In this document: positions 44,104-51,047 of the stretch, piece by piece
How positions within the stretch are numbered: position 1 is the first letter of the stretch
Layout: the number at the start of each line of letters is the position of its first letter
Assembly (NCBI GenBank): GCA_963930645.1
Contig: OZ005660.1
Coordinates: 199,256,427 to 199,320,426, forward strand
From: Salticus scenicus
Taxonomy: Eukaryota > Arthropoda > Arachnida > Araneae > Salticidae
Reading direction: 5' to 3'
Length of the DNA: 64,000 nucleotides
Made by a program: the position numbers and the translations under genes
The notes under the pieces: model-generated
Database searches by the model: none
Seen by the model: the letters and a program-made list of their open reading frames with translations, nothing else
Told to the model about the DNA's origin: nothing

Positions 44104-44270
44104 TATTTTATTTTGTGTACTGATGTTAGTGTCGAAGTTGTATTATAGACAATAAACAAATATACATATATTATTTTATTTTGTGTACTGATGTTAGTGT
44201 CGAAGTTGTATTATAGACAATAAACGAATATACATATAAGATTTTATTTTGTGTACTGATGTTAGTGTGT
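44062..44270 (+). repeat. Three tandem copies of the IAP gene 3' end (about 67 bp)
   Basis: GTGTCGAAGTTGTATTA, then AATA(A/T)ACATATA-type sequence and ATTTTATTTTGTGTACTGATG, occurs from inside the last codons of the IAP gene and twice more after it. Each copy carries an AATAAA-like ACAATAAAC, so the unit duplicates the poly(A) signal as well as the last codons. Confidence 0.85.
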
Positions 44271-44314
44271 CATTAAAATTTTTTTTTAATCCCAACAATT
44301 TAATATATCTGGAG

Positions 44315-45001
44315 TTAATGACGAAAGACCATTTCTCCGTGACAATAAAACTTGTAAAAGGGCGATTCTCGCATCATGATGTGAGTGTCATAATGGGCAT
44401 GTCTATACCGGTCATACATATGGAGGTGAGCCAGAGCATGACAGGTGTGAATGAAGAGTAATTGCCAAGTGGTCATGGTTTCGAAATATTGGGCCGAGTC
44501 ATGCTCGGTCTGAACCAGAGACGACAAATCGATGGTTCCCCGAGCCTCGTTAATGAGGAGTCGGTTGGATTTTGAAAAGTCTTGACACAATTTCTTTTGA
44601 ATAATTTGAAATTCGTACAGATTAAAAATGACATGGAGAGTCGTGGAACCGTCCTCGGAATTTTCTTCCATATACAGTTGAATGAATTCCTTGGGTCCGT
44701 TGGGCAGGCGGTAGTAATAAAAATAACAGGGAGTGTACTTATCGAGCGTGTAGATGGGTTTTTGAAAAATCCAATTGAGAATGGAAACCCACCGCTCAAA
44801 AATGGTATGGAACTGCGTTAAATCCACTTGAATGAAATCCTCGACAATCTGATAGCAAGCAATCCATGCATCTAACCATTTATTCACTTTATTGATACTA
44901 AACTGGAAACTGCCACTTCGCCCGTGCTGATCGATGGGTCTTTCCATCATAAAAAAGTATGACGTATCTACTTTTCTTTTTAATGTGGCTCCTGTACGCA
45001 T
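44315..45001 (-). CDS. Unknown protein, 228 aa (possible Ac81-like)
   Basis: The first ATG is at 45,001; an open frame extends upstream but starts at GTG. The N-terminus reads MRTGATLKRKVD, then GSFQFSINKVNKWLDAWIAC, with many aromatic residues. A hydrophobic, His-rich segment near residues 185-205 (LLFIHTCHALAHLHMY) could be membrane-associated. Length, an N-terminal KRK and a late hydrophobic segment recall the Ac81 (DUF845) core family of baculoviruses and nudiviruses, but I could not verify that and hold it loosely. It is divergent from the PIF-like gene and the two overlap by 43 bases at their 5' ends. It ends shortly after the IAP 3' repeats. Confidence 0.7.
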   Translation of the reverse strand: MRTGATLKRKVDTSYFFMMERPIDQHGRSGSFQFSINKVNKWLDAWIACYQIVEDFIQVDLTQFHTIFERWVSILNWIFQKPIYTLDKYTPCYFYYYRLPNGPKEFIQLYMEENSEDGSTTLHVIFNLYEFQIIQKKLCQDFSKSNRLLINEARGTIDLSSLVQTEHDSAQYFETMTTWQLLFIHTCHALAHLHMYDRYRHAHYDTHIMMRESPFYKFYCHGEMVFRH

Positions 45002-45483
45002 GGAGTTGGCAGGATAGCCAAGGGGCTCCGCCGCCACTCTCTTTCCCCCTCCGAACCCAAGCGCCCACGTTCCGTCAAAATTGTTCCACCAAAGCAGTGC
45101 CCTGCATTGACGACTGCTCGTTTCTGTGCGTCGAGAAGGACGCGAAATGCGTCGGGGGAAAATGCGAGGTCGGCTTGGAGACGGTCCCCTGCAACGAGGA
45201 AACGGGTGGGGTGTTGATGATGGTCCAAGACCCTTACCCCCACTGGTCGTGCATTTGTACAGAATCTCGTTTTTTCGGAGGAGAAAAATGCGACACGCTG
45301 AATCCGGACGTGTGCGAACACGGAATGTTCATGTATCGCAATCGCAATCAATACACCTGTCTGTGTCTGTGGCCCTACACCCTGCTGACCATCGGGAGTA
45401 AACCCCACTGCATAGAAGAGAAACTGTTGGCTTTCCGGGACGAGAGCATGGCGGTGGACGAGTGGATACCGTACAAAGGTGTG

Positions 45484-45489
<6 letters not shown>
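44959..45489 (+). CDS. PIF-3-like cysteine-rich envelope protein, 176 aa
   Basis: A signal anchor covers residues about 2-15. The remainder is an ectodomain with 14 cysteines: NCSTKAVPCIDDCSFLC, CVGGKCE, VPCNEETGGVL, WSCICT, GEKCDTLNPDVCEHG and C-L-C near 131-133. Length, N-terminal anchor and spacing of CxxDC, CN..GG and W.C.CT..FF.G..C fit PIF-3-type per os infectivity factors, which form part of the entry complex of baculoviruses, nudiviruses and relatives. No search was done. The gene is markedly GC-richer than its right-hand neighbours. The stop codon TAA runs straight into an A(37) tract. Confidence 0.65.

Positions 45490-45563
<74 letters not shown>
45488..45563. repeat. A(37)T(39) tract between tandem genes
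   Basis: The first A residues are the end of the TAA stop of the PIF-3-like gene. The T run ends 33 bases before the ATG of the next plus-strand gene. There is no AATAAA between the stop and the tract. Confidence 0.9.
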
Positions 45564-45567
<4 letters not shown>

Positions 45568-45595
45568 ATTAAATTTTAAATTTATTATTTTAATT

Positions 45596-46156
45596 ATGTT
45601 GGATATTGTACGGATAGCAGATGCCGTTAAAGAACACCATTTGAAACTTTTTTATTCTTATAATAAACCGGATGAAACTAACAATTTCAGCCGAGAGTGG
45701 ATAAACTTACTTCAACACTATATAAAGTCAAATAAATTTATTGCATTTGATCCTCCTATACCAATATTAAATCGTCTTGTTCCGCGAGCTATAGCAGTTA
45801 TCCTGGTACCCTTTCCCAATACAAAAATATATGGTGGATTGCACATCTCTGTATTTCCTTATTATCCATTCCGAATAAAATATGAGCATAAAGATGAATG
45901 TTGTAAATTGGGTTGGGATTTTTTTTTTAAATACTTGGACTTAACAGGTATTCGAATAATATGTATATTTCAAATGATGCGATTTCAGGAAAAGAGAATC
46001 GTTTCTGAATTGCAGGAAAAATATTCAGATATACAAATATATGGCCGTGGATCCTATGATTCTTTTAAGCAAAGAGTGTTCAATTTAACGACTGCGTCAC
46101 GTGGTTCAAAATATCGATCTCATCTGAAAGTGTCGTCGGATAACTTTTCACGATAG
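45596..46156 (+). CDS. Unknown protein, 186 aa
   Basis: The open frame reads through the A/T tract, but the first sensible ATG is at 45,596, in MLDIVRIADAVKEHH. The protein is compact, with a hydrophobic middle (IAVILVPFPN, GLHISVFPYYPF) and a second hydrophobic strand (IRIICIFQMM), suggesting a globular alpha/beta fold. I do not recognise a family. Its last 77 bases overlap the end of the convergent gene at 46,080. AT-rich codon use matches the neighbours to its right. Confidence 0.6.
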   Translation: MLDIVRIADAVKEHHLKLFYSYNKPDETNNFSREWINLLQHYIKSNKFIAFDPPIPILNRLVPRAIAVILVPFPNTKIYGGLHISVFPYYPFRIKYEHKDECCKLGWDFFFKYLDLTGIRIICIFQMMRFQEKRIVSELQEKYSDIQIYGRGSYDSFKQRVFNLTTASRGSKYRSHLKVSSDNFSR

Positions 46157-46442
46157 GCGGGTCTCGGATCCATTCCATAAGGTATTGATAATGTAAAATT
46201 TCTTTTTTCATAAAAGTATCTAATTGAACTGCTGGAATATATGTGTCATCGGAAGAAGCTATGTATCGGTAGAGTATGTCTTTATCTACCAAAACAAATA
46301 CATTCTGTGGGAAAATACGTATCAGTAAATATTCGTTCCACTTCCAAATTAGCACATATCGTTTGTGCCACGGGCGCCCTGAAATAAATTCTAAATTGAA
46401 AGTTAAGAATAAAAGACAGAGTATGGTGAAGAACCAATACAT
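46080..46442 (-). CDS. Small secreted or membrane-anchored protein, 120 aa
   Basis: Residues 2-20 (MYWFFTILCLLFLTFNLEF) form a signal peptide or anchor. The rest is polar with many Tyr, Ile and Trp. It is divergent from the PIF-1/2-like gene, and their ATGs overlap by 20 bases. Size and anchor would suit PIF-6-type proteins, which are short membrane proteins of the entry complex; I see no motif that proves it. It overlaps the end of the 186-residue gene on the other strand. Confidence 0.6.
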   Translation of the reverse strand: MYWFFTILCLLFLTFNLEFISGRPWHKRYVLIWKWNEYLLIRIFPQNVFVLVDKDILYRYIASSDDTYIPAVQLDTFMKKEILHYQYLMEWIRDPPIVKSYPTTLSDEIDILNHVTQSLN

Positions 46443-47328
46443 TTCTTTGATTTTGTTCCTACTCGTACTTGTAACTTTTATAAATTTATATTATAAACCA
46501 AATATAACAAATGAAAAACATTTCGGTACATGGTTTCAAAGGATTATTAACCCTATTACTAAATTTAATTGTCCATTACAAGGTTTCAAGTGCCCAACCG
46601 ATGAACCATGCGATTGTGAAGAATACTGCAATAATGGCAAAGAGTTAGTTCCTTTTCAAATCTTGGATAAGGATAAACGTATTTTTGTGATGAATCAGAA
46701 ATTAACACCAGGGACCTATTGTTTACCGAAAGGTGTCGGGAAATGTAACCTGAAAACATCGTACCACGTTTTCTCACTAGCCGGTTGGTCGTGTCTAAGT
46801 ATTAACGATGAAGTCTTTAAAGGGGATAAAAAACAAGCGTGTAAGAGTGAAGAGGCTCAAAACAATAATTTAAATGTATTGTACGATTACCTTAAAAACG
46901 AAACGGCTGGAGACAATATAGAGAATTATTACGAAATGGTGGGAAATCAATTGAGATATCGTTGTAAATGTGGATCGAAATCTTTGGATGGAACGAAAAT
47001 GATATCTGTTTTTCCATTTGTCTGCTCCGTTGACTACTGCTTGCGAGAAATACCCAATCCTACTTCCAATATGGGTTGGGATGGGGAGAAATGCAACTGT
47101 ACGACCTATCCTCAACTCAGCCCAACATCCCCCTGTTTAATGGAAATATCCGAAATGAAGGATAATGTGTTGAACGGCCGGGTGGATTGTATGCATGCTA
47201 AATCTTTTGTTAAGCAAGCTTTATTTTGTCCCTCCAATGATTCTATATTAAAGTTTCAAACACATGTAATGGGTGGGGAGGATCCCAAAGAATTTGTACA
47301 AATGTTAATTGATAAAAAATACATTTAA
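46423..47328 (+). CDS. PIF-1/PIF-2-like cysteine-rich envelope protein, 301 aa
   Basis: The start at 46,423 is followed by a strong anchor (residues 7-24). The ectodomain holds about 20 cysteines: NCPLQGFKCPTDEPCDCEEY, then CNNG, GTYCLPKG, KCN, GWSCLS, a KQAC, RCKCG, VCSVDYC and a WDGEKCNC segment. CxTDxxCxxxC followed by GTYC, CN and W.C blocks is the look of PIF-1 and PIF-2; the length favours PIF-2, while PIF-1 is usually longer. Such proteins sit in the virion envelope and are needed for oral infection. It comes two genes after the PIF-3-like gene, which strengthens the call. It converges on the next gene with only five bases between the stops. Confidence 0.6.
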   Translation: MVKNQYISLILFLLVLVTFINLYYKPNITNEKHFGTWFQRIINPITKFNCPLQGFKCPTDEPCDCEEYCNNGKELVPFQILDKDKRIFVMNQKLTPGTYCLPKGVGKCNLKTSYHVFSLAGWSCLSINDEVFKGDKKQACKSEEAQNNNLNVLYDYLKNETAGDNIENYYEMVGNQLRYRCKCGSKSLDGTKMISVFPFVCSVDYCLREIPNPTSNMGWDGEKCNCTTYPQLSPTSPCLMEISEMKDNVLNGRVDCMHAKSFVKQALFCPSNDSILKFQTHVMGGEDPKEFVQMLIDKKYI

Positions 47329-47333
47329 TACAA

Positions 47334-47855
47334 TTACAATGAAATTTCAAAGGGATTGGTATCCCAGAAATCATCAAAAATACTGTCAAAAAAGTCCTTT
47401 CTATCTAAAACTCCTTTAAAAGTGTTATACACAGTGTCCAAAACAATAGAGTGATCATCAAATTTCGACATACATCTAGTAGCATATCTCCCGGTATAGA
47501 TTAACATTTCCAAAACCAGTTCTTGATACCGGTCATCTCCAAACTTGACTCCCTTCAACATCTTAGCAAGGCGGTTTGATACATATCCATTGTCTGCATA
47601 TTTCTCCAAGGTAACGCGCAACTGGGGGCCGACATCTTCTATTTTGCGAGGCGTCGCTACTCTACCCGGACCCTTGTACAGATCAAAATATTTTTCCAAC
47701 ACGTCGCATATGGAGCGTTGCATACACAGCGTCTTGTCATCCAAATCCGGCTCGTTGACGTCCCCCAGTCTCCAGTTGGCAAGATAAACACAGTGCCCCA
47801 AAAGATAGCGAAACATTTTTTCAAAATTATTATAATAGTCTATGATCCTCATCAT
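47334..47855 (-). CDS. Unknown helical protein, 173 aa
   Basis: Starts MMRIIDYYNNFEKMF and is predicted all-helical. It has an acidic segment (GDVNEPDLDDKTLC) and a middle basic stretch (GPGRVATPRK). No family is recognised. It lies between the PIF-1/2-like gene (convergent, five-base gap) and the cluster of A/T tracts to its right. The base composition is closer to 40% GC than that of the F-box-like gene next to it. Confidence 0.65.
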   Translation of the reverse strand: MMRIIDYYNNFEKMFRYLLGHCVYLANWRLGDVNEPDLDDKTLCMQRSICDVLEKYFDLYKGPGRVATPRKIEDVGPQLRVTLEKYADNGYVSNRLAKMLKGVKFGDDRYQELVLEMLIYTGRYATRCMSKFDDHSIVLDTVYNTFKGVLDRKDFFDSIFDDFWDTNPFEISL

Positions 47856-47904
47856 CGTTCAGATTTATCTGATTAAACTGATAAGATTGTCTCACACAAT
47901 TTAT

Positions 47905-47908
<4 letters not shown>

Positions 47909-47969
<61 letters not shown>

Positions 47970-47978
47970 TGTGTGTGA

Positions 47979-48041
<63 letters not shown>

Positions 48042-48053
48042 AAGTGTGTGTGA

Positions 48054-48102
<49 letters not shown>

Positions 48103-48131
48103 TTTTTTTTTTTTTTTTTAAGTGTATGTGA

Positions 48132-48199
<68 letters not shown>
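47909..48199. repeat. Four consecutive A(n)T(n) tracts with a fixed spacer
   Basis: Four A-to-T palindromes are separated by AAGTGTGTGTGACTTT (third spacer AAGTGTATGTGACTT). The last T run ends in the TTA that is the stop codon of the minus-strand gene at 48,198. This looks like one A/T unit amplified in tandem. Confidence 0.9.
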
Positions 48200-48202
<3 letters not shown>

Positions 48203-49205
48203 CATTAATTATTGAATATCTTGTATCAAAATTATATAAAATTATCTCTTTTTTAACATTATATAATTCATATCTCTCGTATCGGTTATAAAACGGATTG
48301 TATTTATTACTGTACCATTCTTCTTCTGCATCTTTGCTCTCTTTAAAAAAAGTTTTAATAGATAATTTCTCGTTTTGATTATATAACGACTGATAAGTAT
48401 CATAAGATAAATGATTGTTTATTATCGTATAAATGTACGATTTGTATTCATCCCAATACCCTTCCATAGGTAAAACTTTATATGTTCCTTTTGTACAGAG
48501 GCATTGCCCTTTGTAAATGCATTTTTTAGTTATTATCTTTTCATCTTTCCACCATCTCATTTTGTGATGGGCTGCGTTGTTATTGTATACAATACATTCT
48601 TTTTCAAAATGGTAAATCTTGGGGAAATTATCACACTCTCTAAAAATAGATTCCATTGGGTGATAACTATGATTAGCAGGCCAACGGAGAGTCTTTGAAA
48701 AATTGTCTACAACAACAGTGGTATCAGGATATACAGAATAAAATTGAAAGTTTTCAATTTTATTAACCGGAAAGTATAATTTTTGAAATGTATTGTGGAG
48801 GTAATCATCAAAATAAATCCAACGGATTTTTTCTTCTATTGTTCTTTTCATATAATATCTTTCACTATTAACTTTTATCAGATCTTCTAGAGACGGATGG
48901 GTTTCTTCTAAATCGTTAATGTTTAAATATTGAAAATAACGTAGGGACAAAGTTGCATTTTTTTCATCTACGAATACATAACACAAATCATTACGAGAAT
49001 CCAGATAAAAACCTGGTTTTATGATGCGTATTGTTTCTATAAATCCGAAAAATTCATCACAAGGAATTGACCAACAATTAGGATCTGATAACAATTCATG
49101 GAAATCGGGTGACTCTAATAACGTTAATTTATCAGAAAGGGAAATGTAGTTTTTAAATAAATGTACCAATATATCATAGGGTAAATTTAAAAGACTAAAT
49201 GACAT
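48198..49205 (-). CDS. F-box-like protein 1, 335 aa
   Basis: The N-terminus reads LLNLPYDILVHLFKNYISLS, then DKLTLLESPDFHELLSDPNCW (residues about 5-45). LPxDIL, LFKNYL, DKL and a closing W are the F-box pattern, which binds Skp1 and recruits substrates to SCF ubiquitin ligases. The following 290 residues are Tyr-rich, with YNNNAAHHKMRWWKDEK and CIYKGQCLC. No WD40 or leucine-rich repeats are seen. A second F-box-like protein of the same block lies at 55,340. The stop abuts a T/A tract. Confidence 0.65.
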
Positions 49206-49252
49206 ATTGAAACATTTATTACCAAATAAATGAATGTTAAAATAAAAAATTT

Positions 49253-49256
<4 letters not shown>

Positions 49257-49333
<77 letters not shown>
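49257..49333. repeat. A(37)T(40) tract
   Basis: Lies 51 bases upstream of the ATG of F-box-like protein 1. On the right it is followed by 425 bases with no gene. Confidence 0.9.
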
Positions 49334-49339
<6 letters not shown>

Positions 49340-49489
49340 ATTATATAGCTGGTTTCCGTAGATCTTTTCTATCACACTCTAGATAACTTATCAAACAGTA
49401 ATAGCTGTTTCTCAACATGAGTCAAGAATTCGAGATGGGAAGCAATTGAAGATTCTTAACGATATGACGAGGTGGTCTTTGCTTTACTT

Positions 49490-49580
49490 ACACCGGTTGT
49501 CATCGTCGTTAAGACTGTCAGTGTATGGTGTTAATTTTGAATTTCCTACACTGACAGTCTTAATAGCGATTATATAACCG
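49490..49580. ncRNA. Candidate hairpin RNA 1 (pre-miRNA-like)
   Basis: TTAAGACTGTCAGTGTA (49509-49525) pairs perfectly with TACACTGACAGTCTTAA (49547-49563) around a 21-base loop. Further outward pairing (CG, ATCG) extends the stem to about 23-25 bp with mismatches. Stem and loop length are those of a microRNA precursor. A cruciform or protein-binding site is equally possible. Confidence 0.4.
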
Positions 49581-49639
49581 CATATCGTCAGGTTGACAAA
49601 GTGTACTACAGAGAAAAGTCTACTTGTAATGAAGATTTT

Positions 49640-49725
49640 GGGTTACCATCGACGTTAAGACATTCAGTGTTTGGATATTGATTTTGAATTTCATACACTG
49701 AAAGTCTTAATAGCGATTGTATAAC
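49640..49725. ncRNA. Candidate hairpin RNA 2, paralogue of hairpin 1
   Basis: GTTAAGACATTCAGTGT (49654-49670) pairs imperfectly with ACACTGAAAGTCTTAAT (49695-49711). The loop TGATTTTGAATTTCAT resembles that of hairpin 1. Substitutions sit on both arms and the stem is mostly kept, which hints at selection for pairing. Confidence 0.4.
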
Positions 49726-49758
49726 CACATTCCATTTGATCAGTCAAGATGACATGTT

Positions 49759-50625
49759 TTACACTATAGATTCTATTCTTTTAACGTATAATGAAGAGTA
49801 AGCTGTTTCAAATTTTTTCTTATTGCTCCAGGAAATGGATAATTGTTTAGCAATCGCAAATGCCCACCACTCATTTATAAAATTTTTTTTACTCACGAGT
49901 AATTTTATCCTGTAAATGAGGATTACAATATTCAATACAATTAACATTATTACATATATGTAAAGACTTACAAATATTCTACGATAAACACTACACAAAG
50001 GCAAAAGACAACTAAATCTGCCATCGGTAGATCCGCTAGTTTGATAATAACGCACAAAACAGGTTCCTTTATCTGGAAACATTTTATTAATTACTTTCCA
50101 TGACCAATTAAATTGACTCCAAAGATGATTGAAGAAAATATCGGTAACATATAACATCCAAAATGTATAGACTATGTAGAATAGTTCTAGTCCCCATGTT
50201 TTAAAATACATAAAGTCTCCTTTAGAATTGTGAATGAATTCAATTGTTTCATCAGGTTTGCATGTGAGATTTTCCAGACATTGGAGATAATTTCCAAAAA
50301 ATTTTTTCCATATAAAAAAAGGAAGATAGAAAGCGAATGCAAGAAATAAAAGGTAAATGGATACCCATTGGTAATAATCGTGGTAAATGATATTTTCTCC
50401 CATTGTCATTGTACCGTTAATGAAGCATAGAGTATTAATAAAATTGGGTGATATGCTTCTCACTTCATTGGTTTGACATATTATATTTTCATCAAATAAA
50501 ATGCGAATCATATTAAAAGTTGTATAAAGTAAAAGAAGGTTGCGAAAATATTTTTGTTGAAAGTCGATTAGAAAACTATAGCTGCGAGTCGATGGAAATT
50601 TTATGAGTTGTAAAAAGGCATTCAT
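49759..50625 (-). CDS. Innexin (viral innexin-like gap junction protein), 288 aa
   Basis: The innexin signature YYQWV is at residues 84-88 and runs into TM2 (about 88-108), YYQWVSIYLLFLAFAFYLPF. Four membrane segments are visible: about 27-45, 88-108, 145-165 and 216-240. Each extracellular loop has two cysteines (C50 and C67; C189 and C206), as innexins require for disulfides. Loop 2 keeps the FPDKGTCF...G......C.LPL pattern. The C-terminal tail is short. Innexins form invertebrate gap junctions and hemichannels. Viral versions (vinnexins) are known from ichnoviruses of parasitoid wasps, where they alter host cell coupling. It is shorter than most cellular innexins and shows no introns, fitting a viral copy. 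Confidence 0.85.
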   Translation of the reverse strand: MNAFLQLIKFPSTRSYSFLIDFQQKYFRNLLLLYTTFNMIRILFDENIICQTNEVRSISPNFINTLCFINGTMTMGENIIYHDYYQWVSIYLLFLAFAFYLPFFIWKKFFGNYLQCLENLTCKPDETIEFIHNSKGDFMYFKTWGLELFYIVYTFWMLYVTDIFFNHLWSQFNWSWKVINKMFPDKGTCFVRYYQTSGSTDGRFSCLLPLCSVYRRIFVSLYIYVIMLIVLNIVILIYRIKLLVSKKNFINEWWAFAIAKQLSISWSNKKKFETAYSSLYVKRIESIV

Positions 50626-50797
50626 TGTTCCTATTGTTTTTTATTTGAGATAAAATTTGTAAAAAAAACAATTTTGAAATAAAACAGATATAATTTACAG
50701 TTAATTAAAAATTTTATTGTAACAGAATTTTACATTATTGTCACACCAATATTCACAAAATTATCATCGTCACTCTACAATGTTAAATCTTGATCCT
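50626..50797. other. AT-rich intergenic spacer
   Basis: About 170 bases between the innexin ATG and the RING-H2 stop. It is AT-rich and has no A(n)T(n) tract, unlike most gene borders nearby. Confidence 0.6.
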
Positions 50798-51043
50798 TCA
50801 ATCTGTAGAATAACCTGAATCGGTATCATTTATATCCTCCACTATTCTTATTCTTCCTTGTTGGATTTCCTGTAAAAATATCTGGTCTTCATATGATAAA
50901 CTATTCAAACATATGGGGCATTCATATGGATGGCGTTCAAAATACCTTACCATACATTCTTGATGAAAAACATGTTCACAATCTAACCTATAATTTGATC
51001 TTGGATAATTTATAAGTCTATTGCAAATTAAACACCTGTCCAT
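50798..51043 (-). CDS. Small RING-H2 protein with degron-like tail, 81 aa
   Basis: Complete RING-H2: C4, C7, C22, H24, H27, C30, C42, C45. The protein is little more than the ring, a short acidic helix and the tail DSGYSTD. D75-S76-G77-Y78-S79-T80 resembles the DSGxxS phosphodegron read by beta-TrCP, with Thr in the last position. It probably works as a minimal E3 ubiquitin ligase. Its ATG lies only four bases from the stop of the CysRS gene upstream on the same strand, so they may share a transcript. Confidence 0.8.
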   Translation of the reverse strand: MDRCLICNRLINYPRSNYRLDCEHVFHQECMVRYFERHPYECPICLNSLSYEDQIFLQEIQQGRIRIVEDINDTDSGYSTD

Positions 51044-51047
51044 TACT

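Larger units (their letters stand above)
49334..49758. other. Gene-free spacer with a gene relic and two hairpins
   Basis: At about 49,380-49,415 ATAACTTATCAAACAGTAAT and AGCTGTTTCTC closely match the start of the gene at 56,224 (GTAACTTATCCAACAGTAAT, GGCTGTTTCTC). This suggests a truncated copy. Two hairpins follow. The rest shows no open frame. Confidence 0.6.
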
